From Limnephilus marmoratus (Eukaryota > Arthropoda > Insecta > Trichoptera > Limnephilidae), in NCBI GenBank assembly GCA_917880885.1, contig OU862933.1, forward strand, positions 6,805,452 through 6,869,451: a stretch of DNA of 64,000 bases, given 5' to 3'. Of this stretch, positions 31,312 through 43,616 are shown piece after piece; within the stretch, counting starts at the first letter, position 1, and every line of letters starts with the position of its first letter. The notes beneath the pieces were generated by a model. It searched no databases, had not been told where the DNA came from, and saw nothing but the letters and a program-made list of their open reading frames with translations. A program made the translations under genes and the position numbers.

Positions 31312-33077
31312 GGCCATTAACTAGCCAGTAGCTGAGAATTCAAATTTCGTCGAAAGATGTTCTAACGATCGTACAGGGCGGTTCCAATGATAAAGATTAA
31401 TTATTCTCCGTGCCAGCTTTTTTAAATAATAACTCAATATCGATTTTATTTCATTAAAAATTTGCTTTAATTTATACCTATATTAAAAAATGCTGAAAGG
31501 CGTGATGATATATATGATGATGTAGTGACCCCTTTCACTAGTACTTACTCACACTTATAATTTGAAAATCAATTTGCAAAATATCAATCACTTTGACTAG
31601 TTGGTTGTCACGAAAATGGGTAACCAACAAGCCAGCCTCAGTAAAAACCATTAATAACAGTCCGGTATTTTTAATTAGCAACATGTAAAGGGCGCCTTCC
31701 ATTGCGAGCGGAAAAGAGTAGAGCGGAGCGGAGTGGGAGCTGAGCGAAATAGTTTTGACCTTCCATCAAAAAAGATTCACTTAGAAGATAGGCGTTTGCC
31801 TTCCACTGCCCGTGCGAGAAATGAGTGGGGCGAGCGGAGCGAGGTCAATGAAAAATGAGAAATAGTTTTGCGCTTCCATTGAAAACGAGTCAGTATCGCT
31901 TTGTTTCGAAGTGAACGGAGTGATTTTTGTGATGTCAAGTACTGATTCTAGTGAATATGATTCTGACAGCATGTATGCAATGAAAAAAAATGTGAAGTAT
32001 GAATTAAATGTACATTTATAAAAATAATCTTATCTCAAAAATGTAAAAACTTTAAAAAAATAATTTACTTATTTCCGCCAATATCATAAACCAATAATGG
32101 TTTTCTAAGCCGAATCCATTATGTTGACAATCTTTGCTAGTCGTATCCTATAAACGAAATTGGCAAACGGCTTCAATAAACACCTCCATCTCGACAAAAA
32201 CGCAGCGAGGCAATTGAATTGGCTACAGTTCTTGAGCGGAGTCCGCTAGAAACTAGTCGGCGATGGTGTGCGCGAGCGGTCTCTTTCGGACCTATTTTAA
32301 CAAGTTCGATCCGCTCCGCTCTTCTCGTTCCTGATGGAAGCACTTGTACGCAGTTAACGTGTGCGAGTCGAGCGGAGATCGTACGGAGTCCGCTCCGCTC
32401 GCATTAGCGGAGCGGACTCGTTCGAAACTATTTAACTCGTTTAGTCCGCTTCGCTGGCCTCGTTCTTGATGGAAGCACTTGTATGCAGTTAATGTTTGCT
32501 AGTCGAGCGGATTCCGTAATGAGTCTGCTCCGCTCGCAGTGGAAGGCGCGCTTAACAGCATACATACGAGTGCCCGGTACACCTTCCTTGAGGATTCACA
32601 TCAACTCTCCAGGTCCACCGTCCCTGATTAAAATTATGTACTTTTGTAATTTTTGATCGTAAGTATTTATAATTTTTCAATAATGGACCATAAATAAATA
32701 GACAAACTAAAGTATTTTCATCACAAAACATGTGCGGATCTTTTTTTTAATGATTTTATTTAAACTAAAATTAAAATTCTGAAACAAAGAATTCCCAGGT
32801 AATTTAATGATTTCTTTTACTGCATGATTATATGATTTGAAATGTGTGTTGTATAATACAAAATTTTGTTTGAAAATTTAACAAATCTGCCAACGACCTA
32901 CGGTATAACCATATTATGGTAAAAATAAAAATATTTTCTCAAAATTTAAAACATAACTTTACCAGATAAAAGAACAATCTTTCGAAATCAATTTATACTT
33001 TTTTGTGAAAAAGAGTCAACACAGCTAAAATTTTATTTAAAAATGACATATTTCCGGTTTAGTCTGGTAATTCCTTC
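31312..33077. mobile_element. TTAA MITE family 2, copy 3, with a further insertion
   Basis: The right end is TTCCTTC then TTAA (33078-33081). The left end is degraded (GGCCATTAACTAGCC). Interior sequence matches 16149-16860 up to about GGCGTGATGATA (31510) and resumes at about ATTATGTACTTTTGTAATTT (32633). In between is about 1.1 kb of inserted DNA. Confidence 0.75.
31689..32551. mobile_element. Element with GGCGCCTTCCATTGCGAGCGG-type inverted ends
   Basis: The left end, GGCGCCTTCCATTGCGAGC, and the right end, GCTCGCAGTGGAAGGCGCGC, are inverted. The interior is rich in GAGCGGAGCGGA / TCCGCTCCGCTC. It is non-coding; the frames at 31781-31972 and 32219-32407 are by-products. Superfamily unknown. 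Confidence 0.65.
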
Positions 33078-33834
33078 TTAAAGAACACGCAGACAAACTT
33101 CTTGACCTTATAAAGAAATATTTTTGGAATATAGGCTCGAACTTAGCAAATAAAATTAAACAAAATTTAATTACTATCGAAAAACAGTGAGGATTGACAA
33201 CGTAAATCAAGAAAACAGCCTTAATATAGTCAAGATAACAAGTGATGAAATAAAAAATATTTTAGCCGCCCTAAATACAATACTTCATTGGGAAATGAAC
33301 TGATATCAAGCAAATCAATTAAATACCAACAAAATGAGTTAATCCATCCGTTGATGCACCTTGTAAATCTGCCAATATCAAAACGTATTTTCCCGCTTGT
33401 CTTAAAATTGCTGCAATCCTACCAATATATAAAAAAGGTCCCAAAAATTATACATCTAATTATCGACTCTGTTATTATAATTATATTTAATTGGAAAAAG
33501 TAATAGAAAAAACAAGTGTTTACATTTTTGGCTACTAATAAAATATTATCATCGACACAGTTTTAGGGAAAACCTCGGTACTGGTGATGCTACAGCCAAT
33601 ATAACAAATACAATTGTAAGGCAAAAAATGCTTAGCAGTTTTCATTGATCTTCAAAAAGCTTTCGATACAACTGAACATGAGAAACTGTATTTAAAACTA
33701 AAAAAGATGGAATGACCGAAAAAGTCTAAAGCTACTTAGAAATTACTCAGGAAGAAAACAATTTGTACAAATTGGTAAAAAAAAAGAGCGAAACTCTACC
33801 ATTTAAGTATAGTGTCCCTCTGGGAAGCGTGTTA

Positions 33835-34286
33835 AGCCGGGTACAGATTGCTGTAACGTAACATGCAATGTAACACGCAATGAAAAAATTTGGCTTCCAC
33901 ATTGTCGAAATGTATCATGCAATGCAACAGAATTCCCATAGTAAGGACGCCTTGCGCGCACGAACCGTGCACACTATGCGCACGAACAGAGCATTTCAAC
34001 TCATGCGCGCTGCAATCATCCAAGTATCGGTTTTTTCGCCGAACACAAAGTGGCGCGCAGTGTGCACAGAGCGTCAGTGTGGATGGGCTGTTTGTATCTA
34101 TACTGCAGAACGCGCGCGAACAATGGAGAACTTGTTCCCGGCAGATTGACCTATGTTCACTGCGCGCATGCCCGAAACAGATGCGATTAGGTACATGCTC
34201 GGTTTGTGCGCGCGCTGCGTCCACACTTATGAAATGTTCCTTTCATGTTACATTGCATGTTACGTTACAGCAATCTGTACCCGGCT
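33835..34286. mobile_element. 452-bp MITE, TTA duplication (Harbinger-like)
   Basis: Perfect inverted ends starting AGCCGGGTACAGATTGCTGT and continuing into AACGTAACATGCAATGTAAC, flanked by TTA at 33832-33834 and 34287-34289. Removing one TTA plus the element restores the RT motif PLGSVLGSILF across the junction. Non-coding, rich in GCGCG. Confidence 0.9.
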
Positions 34287-35295
34287 TTAGGATCAATACT
34301 ATTTCTGATTTATATAAATAACCTTATGAATCTTCCCATCAAAGGAAACATAATGAGTTTTGCAGATGACAAGCACCTCTATAAGGAGGTGGAACACGGT
34401 CTGGCTACTTGTAGCTTGTAGGTACTTAAAAACTGGCTAAAAGCAAATTCCTTTACATTAAATGCGAATAAAACTAAATTAAATGTGAAAAAACAACCAA
34501 TTTTTTTTTTATTTTTTTATTTTTTTTTTTATTTATTGAATGAGCATACACTCAAATTATACGAATGTTAAAACAATTTTCCTCAATGTGCCTGCTTATA
34601 ACCCAAAGTATTAAATATATTGCAACTAGGGATCTAAAGGAAGTCTCACTCTCACTAATAGGATGGGATTCAGCATCAAAACATGTAAAACAACTGGAGG
34701 TAACTCAGAATTGCTTCATAAAGACCATACCAACGGTCCTCATAAGGACGTCAACAACAGAAATTTTTAAACAGTTTGATGTTCCAAGTTTATAAAATTG
34801 CCAAAAACATTTCGGTTTTACACCTCAAAAAAGACACTGAGGCAAAACACCTCACATACTCCTCATATACCAAAGTGTAACAAAAATGCTATACTAATTA
34901 ATACTGTACCCTAATATCTATTGTTTAAAAAAAAAATGATACTTTGAAATATTATGTAGGTATGTATTCCTGTTCCATTTTTGAAAAATTAATCAATAAA
35001 AAAAATTAAATCTAAGCATTTTATGTTAAAAAAAAAAAAACAAAAATACGAGCTCGTAATCTTCGTAGCTTTAGAGAAAAGCTAGGATTTTACTACATTT
35101 TTTACAAATTAGTATCTTTTTTTTAAATTAATTTTAAAAGTTTTTCTTCACAATTTTCGACGTTATTGTCAATAATCCAACTTCCAAAGTTTCGCAGTGT
35201 GAGCATGAAACAACTGATAACAGAAAATAATGACACGCTTAATACACAGTTAAAAAAATCACTTTGTAGTAGTTAGTTTGAAGAGTATGTAAGTA

Positions 35296-35608
35296 GAGTA
35301 CAATCTCACTAATCCGGCACTATTAAAAACCAGAGGGTGCCGGATTATTGGAATGTTCGGATTAACGGATTATATAGAGAAAAAATCAAAATAAATAAAA
35401 CAAAGCATTTCATAAAGAGAATATACACACTATTCACACTTCAAAATAACAGGTAAATACATATGCACGTGCACATGAGATAAGTTTTGAGGTTAGGCTG
35501 CTAAACGACACGGCATAGGCGTAGAGGGGCGAGGGAGGCGCGGGCGAAGGGTGCCGGTTTATTGGACGTATCGGTCAATTGAAGTGCCGGATTAGTGAGA
35601 TTGTACTG
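35296..35608. mobile_element. pogo/Tigger-like MITE, TA duplication
   Basis: Inverted ends AGTACAATCTCACTAATCCG and CGGATTAGTGAGATTGTACT, extending through GCCGGATTA repeats. TA at 35294-35295 and 35609-35610. 313 bp, non-coding. Confidence 0.8.
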
Positions 35609-35642
35609 TATTTCAATTTACGAAAATGGAAAATAATTAACT

Positions 35643-35863
35643 TTTTTTTACATTAGCTCCACACGGGAGGCCCTGAAGAAAATAATTTCCCTATATATAC
35701 GCATCGGTTGCCAAGACCTGTACAAACCTCACCCCATGAACCCGGGCACCCCTGCTAAGTCACCAAACATAGCGAACCACTTGGGGTGACCTTCAGTAGA
35801 GGTGTTGGTTATCCAATAAATGGTTCCCGGGGTGCCGGTACTCATAACCGCCTCCCAAAATTA
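35643..35863 (-). mobile_element. Short retroelement (13135 family), minus-strand
   Basis: The T-run is followed by ACATTAGCTCCACACGGGAG (tail, complement) and the body block ACCCCATGAACCCGGGCACC. It has an internal deletion relative to 13135-13524. Confidence 0.7.
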
Positions 35864-35969
35864 ATACCTATTTGGTTAAAATTAATATCGATTTTTAACT
35901 TGGCAGCCATTGTTATTGATATGAAAGTTTTAAGGTTACTGTTTTTTCTTCTTTTATCTATCTATCTAT

Positions 35970-36519
35970 TCTATCTATATAAATAAAAATGAATCGCCGA
36001 AATGTATGTACGCGCATAACTTTCGAACGACTGAACCAAATTGGATAAATCTTTTTTTGGTGTGATTGTTATTGTCAGGACAAGGTTTGTATAAAACTTC
36101 TGGTGAGCTCTAGCATTATGAAATTTGTATAAAAAAATGTTATTGGTGGCACGCGAGCTGTTTGAAAACTGAATGTACTGAATGCGGGAGGGGGGGAGGG
36201 GGAGGGGAACTCTAGTAGGGGATTCACGGGAGGGGGGAGGGGAACCAGGGAAGGGGAGGGGAACCAGGGAGGGGGAGGGGAACCTGGGAGGGGATCTGGG
36301 AGGGGGGAGGGGAACTCGGGAGGGGGGTTCGCGGGACGGGGGAAGGGGGGAGTGGAGTGGGGATAGGGAAGGTGGAAGAGACGGAGTGGGAACACGAGAG
36401 GGGAAGGGGATGCAGAAGAAGGGGAGGCAGAAGGGGAACAGGACGATTGGGAAAGGATGCACAGGGAGAAACAATTTCTTTATTAAATGGCATAGCAACG
36501 CATGCCGGGTACCAGCTAG
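35970..36519 (+). mobile_element. Second Helitron-like element, GA-rich interior
   Basis: The 5' portion TATATAAATAAAAATGAATC resembles a common insect Helitron start. The 3' end is GCATGCCGGGTACCAGCTAG followed by T. The exact 5' base is uncertain because of a TATC microsatellite (35955-35970). 36184-36470 is an almost pure GGGGA/GGGAAC purine repeat that opens overlapping false frames. Confidence 0.65.
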
Positions 36520-38180
36520 TTTAGCATAAAATACGAAACTATGATCCTAAAGTAGGTAGGTTTAATTTAAAAAAAAAATATATTTAAAAAAAAAATTAAA
36601 AATTATTTAAAAAAAAAATGGCCTAAAAAACTATTTTAATATTATTTTGCGAAGAAAAGGCGTTAAATATCCGATTTTTAATGAAATGGCTACTAAAATG
36701 TATTATTTTCCATATTCGGAAAATGAAGGAAGTAAGTATTTACTCACTTCTCATTATTATCTCACTGGTATAAAGTGTTATACTTCGCCAGTAAATAATA
36801 AAACATCGCTGTGCTAACTACTAAACCGAAATAATTATCATCATAATTTCCACTCCAAAGGTTAAATAAAGAATGAAAGCAGGTATGGTACGAAAAAAAT
36901 GTGAATAATCTAAGTACTTTTTAATCTTGCTAAAGAAATGTGAATTTGGCGCGCGACTGGCGGTCAAATGCGGAACTAAAAATGTCTCGTAAACTCGAAA
37001 TTCTCCATACAAAATTCCAGCTACTACACATTTCAGTCTGGAATTTGTAATCAGAAGGGAGCCTGCGTTAAAAAAATACGGCGGTTTTCGCGAACGTAAA
37101 TTTCGTTTCGTAAATAAAAACAAATAACCAATAAACGCTTGTGAAGTGTCAGTGTATTTGCAAATAAAATACGTGTAGCAAATTAATTTGTTATTATTTC
37201 TTTTGAACGAATGAAGTTTAGTAACCAAACAAAATCGAAAGTGAAAAATCAACAGTTATATTATGGCCTCTGGAAAGAATCCGTTATGATTTAAAATCAT
37301 TATGGCGGGAAGTGAAAAGATCAAAACAATTATTGGTGATTTCGTAAAGAATGGAATTTTTTAGACATTTCATAAACTCGAAATACACAAAATGCATTTG
37401 TTTCACCGGCGATTCAGGTATTATTTTTGTAAAATATTATATGTTCGTTTCAACTTATCTCTGTAAAAAAACAAATATTAAAATTACCGGAAATGGAAAA
37501 TAGTGCACGACCCCCCCCCCCCCCTGAACGGGTCACGTAGTATAGGTACGTTCCCTAAGCGTATCTTGGCATGTCGGTCACACACGTGATGTAGAAAGTA
37601 GTATTCGACGCATGTACGACAGTACGACAACGTCGCCCGGTCCTATATTAATTTCATTCATACAAACACATTCTGTCTTATCTTTATCGTACATGATAAC
37701 TTTTGAATTAAGAATTTACTAAAAACATAGTGTTTCTTACTTGCCATATTCTATCTTGACCTCGTGAGACAATAGCAAGTGTAGACGTAATGTATAACGT
37801 CATAGCAGATACCACCGAAATTATTATTTTTAATTTTGTGCATTCTTTTCAATTTCATTCTATAATATTAAAGATGGCGAAAACGTAAAAAAATATCCGG
37901 ATAAATTTGAATGAAATTGTTATTTAAATGCATTTGTTTTCCAATTCCGGAAATTTAAATTTTTTTTTTCTTACAGTAATAACCTGAGTTGAAACGAAGT
38001 ATTGTTTTTTGGTAATGCGTATTATGATGTGGCGGAATGGTAAATATTAACCTCTTTTGTTTCGAAATAAATAAATATTTTCTTTAACTCACTACAGTGT
38101 TGTAATGATTTATGTTTATGTAAAGCGACTTATCCTTTATCCTCCGACCTAAAACATGAACATTTGCTAAACATAAACAC
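36520..38180. other. AT-rich sequence, one partial poly-C terminus
   Basis: At about 37508-37556 a C-run is followed by CTGAACGGGTCACGTAGTAT and TACGTTCCCT, one end of the poly-G/poly-C element family (see 43441 and 54184). The rest is not recognised. Confidence 0.55.
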
Positions 38181-39182
38181 TATACACATTACTATAAACA
38201 TTGTCAAGGGGGCGTGGCCTTGCACATTTTTGTACGCGTTCTGCAGAAAGCAGCGCCGGCTCTGCCATACGTTCAAAAACGTGCAAAAAATCTGGCGCCA
38301 ACTGAGAAAATAAATATTGTATTAAAATTTAGTTATAATATTCCCTGAATCGTTTAAAAATTACCCATAGTTCGAAATAATTATTACGCTCTAGCAACAC
38401 TTTCCAAAGAAACAGAATGCGCACGCATTAGGTTGGTATCAACGACTTACGAATTTATAGTCAGTTACAGAATTTTTTTACAAATTCCATATAATTTAGT
38501 TTAAACGTAAGATATATTTTTCCATATATCTTTTACGACGAATGGGCGCGATCCAAATCCAATAACCAATCACAGCGCGGTATTTTTGTTCGTAAGCCGT
38601 TGATACCATACCATACGTCAGTGTTTAGTGTTTGTATGGTGTTTGTTCGCTCAACACAGGGGAAATGCAAGGTACAAATTTGAGGTTATATTCTTATTAT
38701 CACTGCTCACTGTCTCTCGTCGGGACTGCCTGTTGCTAGTCAGAAGCTGTAGATGCTATTCTTGTGTTGTACGTTGCCATGAGAACGTATTTGTATTTGC
38801 TTTTTCTAATATTCTCGTTGAGTATATACAATATACATAAACGCAGTAAATCTCAAGAATGTCTAATGGACCTAGTTCAGCCAAACCACCAGCATTGCCT
38901 CGTAATTTATATTTTAAATCATCTCTCTTTAAAAAAAACGAGTGTGAGAGCTACCGCCAGGTCACTTGGAAAAGTTAAACCTTTTATATGTCTTGATTTT
39001 ACTTGATAAATTAGTGTAAAAAAAAAATTAAATAAAAAAATTGGGGTAAACAAATTTTTAATCAAAATAAAAATTTAGGGGGGGGGCGCCATCGGTACCT
39101 ACTGCACAGGGCGCCAGATTTCGTAGATCCGGCCCTGGCAGTAAGGGCACGCCCCTCATTGCTAATGTTTATAGTAATGTGT
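38181..39182. mobile_element. ~1-kb DNA element with TACACATTACTATAAACATT ends
   Basis: Left ACACATTACTATAAACATTG then AAGGGGGCGTGGCC; right GGGCACGCCCCTC...AATGTTTATAGTAATGTGT. The inverted ends span about 45 bp. Inside, near the right end, is another terminus (CCGGCCCTG with GGGCGCC), probably a hAT end, around 39070-39137. No transposase was seen. Confidence 0.65.
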
Positions 39183-39689
39183 AAGCAAATTTTTTTTCCG
39201 ATCAGAGGAGACCATGCTTACAGACGGTTCTCCAGCGACAATATGAACCAAATGTTTGAGCAAACATAAAACATTGGGGCAGGCCCACAACATTTCGTTT
39301 TCCGTGGCCGATTGAAAACAACTAAAAAAAAAAAAAGCTTGGTCCCCGAAACAATGTGTTTGTTTTTGTTCGATGTTTTGAAAGCGTTTAATCGCTGGAT
39401 ACCTGACTTATAATCTAATGAGTGTCGAATGTTCTCATGAAATAGATAATTATTCGTGAATTTAAAAATATAATTATTCGTGAATTTTAAAACAGGATTT
39501 CCTGTTTTTCGTTAATAAATAAACGACAATAATTTTCCCGACGAGTGAGAATCATAATTAGGTGGTACTAGGTACTAGTTACATTTATAGGATTTACGCA
39601 TCGATTGTTTATAGGTCGTGCAATTAGAGTTGACTCAAACAAAACAAATGAGAGCATGTTTATAAAACAAACATTTTAAATCATTCAGA

Positions 39690-39929
39690 GCGGCGTGGTC
39701 TGGGGGTAAGGCTCTTGACTCGCAACTCGCCATCCGAAGGCCGCGGGATCGAATCCCGGCGTGGGCAAATAAATTTTATTTGATTAATTTGTGTTATTTC
39801 ACAATTAATTCGAAATAATAATAATAAATTAGAGTCCTGACGAGTACGGTGAAGGAGGAAACCATCTGTTTCCTTAGAACGCCGTGGGAAAGTGGTGGGC
39901 AACCTCCAATATCCCAAAAAAATAAAAAC
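39690..39929 (+). mobile_element. tRNA-derived SINE
   Basis: The head resembles a tRNA: box A-like TGGTCTGGGGGTAAGG and box B GGGATCGAATCCC, followed by GGCAAATAAATTTTATTTGA. The tail contains AGGAGGAAACCATCTG and ends in an A-run. It is not a tRNA gene: there is no acceptor-stem closure, and the body continues. Confidence 0.75.
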
Positions 39930-40015
39930 GATTCGCCATGACTGTACACGCTGACGACGTCCGCTCCGCTCGACACTAGAAAGCTCACTGAAAGGAAAGC
40001 AGAGGCGCTCGTGCG

Positions 40016-41050
40016 CAGTCAGCAGTGTTGCCAACCCGAATTTAGAAAAAGACGTAGGTCAGACTAGAAAAATACGTAGAAACTGTATAATTTGGATTAT
40101 GAAAAGTTCGTAGATCTACGTACTTTTTTTTGAGTGAAATGAAGACGTTAGGATAGGTGAAACAGAACAAATAAGTATTTAAACTTTCATAGGCTGCGGT
40201 AAGAACAGTAAATTTAAATGATTTACCTCTTCAAGGCACATAAGAATCTAGTACATAAAAAAATGCCACATTTGTGGTAAAAAAAAAGAGAATTAAAAAA
40301 AATTCTCAATTTTCAGAATCTTCAGGCAAATTAAATTTGTACATATATTAGAACATCAACTTTAAATTCAGTAAATTTAAATGATTCACCTCTTCAAGAC
40401 ACACAAGAATCTAGTAAATAAAAAAAATATAAAAATTGTCACATTTGTGTTAAAGAAAAAGAAATAAAAAAATACTCAATTTTCAGATCTTCAGGCAAAA
40501 TGAATTTTTACATATATGTATATTGATTAAAATATTTAATATGTTCCTGCGAAGGCTCGCTGCTTGTTTTCAAGCCACTTTTCGTAATAAGTAAGCCTGT
40601 TAGCGTGACAGTCTGTTTCGGATGTTAGTTTTCATCAAATTTTTCGCGGAAAACAGACGCTCGACATTTGCACTGCTTTGTGGCAATGTTTGAGTTTTGT
40701 GCAAACTGGGCCAATAAGGGAAACATTTGAGACGAATCGCCTTTTCGTATTTTTGAAACATGACACCAAAACCAATTGATTTGCTGATCCTGTTGAAATT
40801 AAAGAATTGTATTTCTGTCTGCGCGACTTCTTATGTGGCGCGGACTCTAGTATGAAACGGAACGTTTGTTGGAGTCCGCGTCTGGTAAAGTTATGGAAAA
40901 TACGCTGCTTCAGCCTAATGAGTTATGTTATTTTGCAAATTTGTACTATTTGAAAGAAAATACATAGATTCTGGGCCTAAGTTCGTAGATGTGCAGGAAA
41001 GACCTAAAATACGTAGATCTACGCAAAAAGACGTAGAGTTGGTAACGCTG
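40016..41050. mobile_element. hAT element with exact 8-bp duplication
   Basis: CTCGTGCG at 40008-40015 and 41051-41058. Ends CAGTCAGCAGTGTTGCCAAC and GTTGGTAACGCTG. It sits in GC-rich sequence that itself looks repetitive (CGCCGACAGCTACGCGGCGC). A transposase relic is inside on the minus strand. Confidence 0.85.
40590..40800 (-). pseudogene. hAT dimerisation-domain relic
   Basis: The minus strand gives PLLAQFAQ, then after a frameshift SSANVERLFSAKNLMKTNIR and NRLS. The SSAxxERxFS...RNRL signature is the C-terminal hAT domain. Stops follow. Confidence 0.75.
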
Positions 41051-41240
41051 CTCGTGCGATCGTCAGCGCCGACAGCTACGCGGCGCCGACGCGCGACGCG
41101 TACGGCCGCGTAGCCATCAGCGCTGATCACCTTGCGCGCTGATAGCTACGCGTCATTTAAAAACGCTTCCTAGAAGTTCATATATCTCGACCATCAGCGC
41201 CGACGGTGCGCGTGCGGTCGGCGTAAGACTAAATACTAGC

Positions 41241-42028
41241 TAGGCAGATTGCCCGTTCTAAGGAACCCAATGCTGATGAAAATGTCAAAAATTTATTCTG
41301 TAAAAAAAAAAGTAATTTTTTTTAAATATACTAAATTTTTACTAAATGTGTCGTTAATAGATAACCATGTAAAATTTTAAGTGACATTATTTAGTCGTTT
41401 TTCAGACTCCACCCTACCCAAGCCAACCAACCATTTAATTATTATTTAACAGATAGACACTTTGCAAGTTTTAATATTTAATTATGGGGGGATTTTATTA
41501 TATATTTTCGGTCCCAGATACGTATAATTTTTGATACTTTGCCTCCCTGGGACCTCGAGATCCTTTCTGGTGTGACTTGAAATGATATCCAGATTTCATA
41601 GGTTCCACGACAACTAAAAAAGTGGCATTTCAACACTCCAAGTCATTAAAAGTTATGAAAAAAAATACAGCCTGAAACCGATTTCTTTATCTTCACTTTT
41701 AATAACTTTTCAAAGGTCAGTAACCGATTTCATGTTAGGGCAAGTCTATTAATTTCGATATGTCTATGCGTATGGTCTGAAATTGCAGAGTATTTTTTAG
41801 TAATGGCATCTGGTATCGTATCTATCACTCGGATTATCTTGACGGGGATTCTAGAATAGAGACATTGACGGACGTAAAAATATCTCTTTTACAAGCAGAG
41901 CAACTGAAATTTCGAGCCAATCTCCCTACAGTGCGCGATAACCTGTTTTCTGAAGTTCTGGATTATCGGTTATTTGACCCCTGCAATCCCATTTAGGTCG
42001 GGTAATCGGAACTCTACCGTGTCATGTA
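41241..42028. other. AT-rich, no gene; segment repeated at 53 kb
   Basis: GAAATGATATCCAGATTTCAT (about 41579) and CATGTTAGGGCAAGTCTATT (about 41732) recur inverted and contiguous at 53030-53090. That suggests an insertion here between 41602 and 41730. Confidence 0.5.
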
Positions 42029-42984
42029 CGAGGCTTATCCAGAAAGTAAGTGTACGGTTTTTTTTTTTTTTTGAAAAAGTGTAATAGAAAAAAAAATACA
42101 GGATATTGTTGATACACTTGTTGACTATTTTTCCAAATAATTGCTAACCCGTTAAATGCATGTGGTGAGCCGTGGCACAATTTTATTTTGCCCTTCACAA
42201 AGAATTCACCCGCCAGCTCCTTCCCCCTCTTCGGGGCCACTTTCTGCACCTGCTCGTCGGTTTAAAATTTATTTTCATCCATACATGCCTTTAGGAAGGT
42301 GAAAAGATGATAATCTGAAAACGCCAAGTCAGGGGATTACGGGGAGTGGTTCAAAACATCCCAATCAAATGAGTCCATGATCTTATTGGTGGCTAAGGCT
42401 TTGTGAGGTCGGACGTTTTCGTGAAAAAGGCAAACTTTTCCGGTCAGCATTCCCCTCCTTTTGTTTTGAATGCTCCTTTTGAGTTTTTTTGGGGTATTGT
42501 TATATTACAATATTGATGTGCATTGATGATCTCAATCTGAGGCCGAAATTTGAACAAAATGATGCCTTTTCGGTCCTAAAACACTGAGGCCATGATTTTT
42601 TTTGCCCGAAATTGTGGTTTTCAATTTTTTCACAGATGGGGAATTGGTGTGACGCCACTTTAACGACTGTTTTTTTGCCCAGGCATGTAATGAGTCACCC
42701 AATTTCATCTCCAGTAACAATAGAGCTCAGAAATCCTCACCTTTTTTTTCTTGTAGGTGTTATTTCTTTCGTGAGTAAAAAGCAGATCACAGCACTTGGC
42801 GGGATTTTTTGCCGACAACTTTCACGCAACTAGACACTAAAACGTAAGTTTACGTACAATAATGTTTCTGCGATGCTCTTTCTGGTCAGGAGACCCCTGT
42901 ACCACTAAGTGTTGCCAACCCTCAAAAAACTAAAAACCTCCGCCCGTTGTGGTCACAGTACACTTACTTTCTGGATATGCCTCG
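42029..42984 (-). mobile_element. mariner element with decayed transposase
   Basis: Flanked by TA (42027-42028, 42985-42986). Ends CGAGGCTTATCCAGAAAGTA and TACTTTCTGGATATGCCTCG. The minus strand carries mariner transposase motifs: GDxxWxxxH region with QSLKWRHTNSPSVKKLKTT, FHENVRPHKALAT (second acidic position, Glu here) and SPDLAFSDYHLF. Frameshifts and an in-frame stop make it inactive. Confidence 0.85.
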
Positions 42985-43440
42985 TATATAACAACAAAAA
43001 ATTCCCGATAGATTTTACTTAGCTTCTTAATTTGAAAATTTTATATTTAGGTATTCGTGGATGACCAACCGTCTAAATAAAACAATTGTAGGCAAGGACA
43101 CCTTATCCCATATCGTCAGTTTCAAAAGTAACTAGACTAGTTTAAATTACAATTCTCTCGGCACGACAAAAATATTAAATTTGTTCTCCTTGAATGATAA
43201 CCATATTACTATGTAAATTGCTGTAATAACCATATAATTCCAATGAAATAGACACCAAGCGTGTAGCGTAGCGAGTACATCGTCGCATACACAAGATACC
43301 TCTAGATATCTACCTATCTACAACATCTAATAATGCACGATTCTACTTGCTATCGAGTTGTACCTATTCTACTTGCTATCAAGTTATACCATTTTAATGT
43401 AAAAGCCATAAATAAATAAATATTATGAGCCATGAATAAG

Positions 43441-43616
43441 GTAAGGGAACGTACCCATACTACGTGACACGTTTAGGGGGGGGGGGGGTCTTCAAAATGT
43501 CACGCTCCATACAAATGAGCGGCGGGTTGCTTAGGATTTTGGTCACCGGGGGGGGGGGGGGGGGGGGTTAAAAATTGCAAAAGTTGGTCACGTAATATGG
43601 GTACGTTCCCTAAGGT
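43441..43616. mobile_element. Poly-G MITE (family P1, compact copy)
   Basis: AGGGAACGTACCCATACTAC and its complement (ending 43615) flank two G-runs of about 13 and 20 nt and a GTCACCGG segment. Related termini occur at 37508-37556 and 54184-55046. Confidence 0.8.

Larger units (their letters stand above)
29235..34800 (+). mobile_element. Jockey-like LINE, one copy in five pieces
   Basis: Pieces are 29235-29871 (endonuclease: LTECWL, AIYRSP, IIIGDINIDIL), 30839-31061, 31173-31311, 33082-33831 (RT: AVFIDLQKAFDT, PLGSV) and 34290-34800 (LGSILFLIYINNL, FADDKHLYK, then a C-terminal region). The order and strand are those of a single element. Stops and shifts abound. Four insertions separate the pieces and are listed separately. 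Confidence 0.8.

Noticed and set aside
33832..34321. 130- and 143-codon Cys/Arg-rich frames
   Set aside because: They lie within a Harbinger-like MITE on opposite strands and have GCGCG-driven composition.
36075..36529. Pro/Ser-rich and Gly/Arg-rich frames up to 175 codons
   Set aside because: They translate a GGGGA repeat inside a Helitron-like element on both strands.
39690..39770. tRNA gene candidate (also 56340 and 59107)
   Set aside because: Box A and B are present but the cloverleaf does not close, and each continues into the same SINE body with an A tail.
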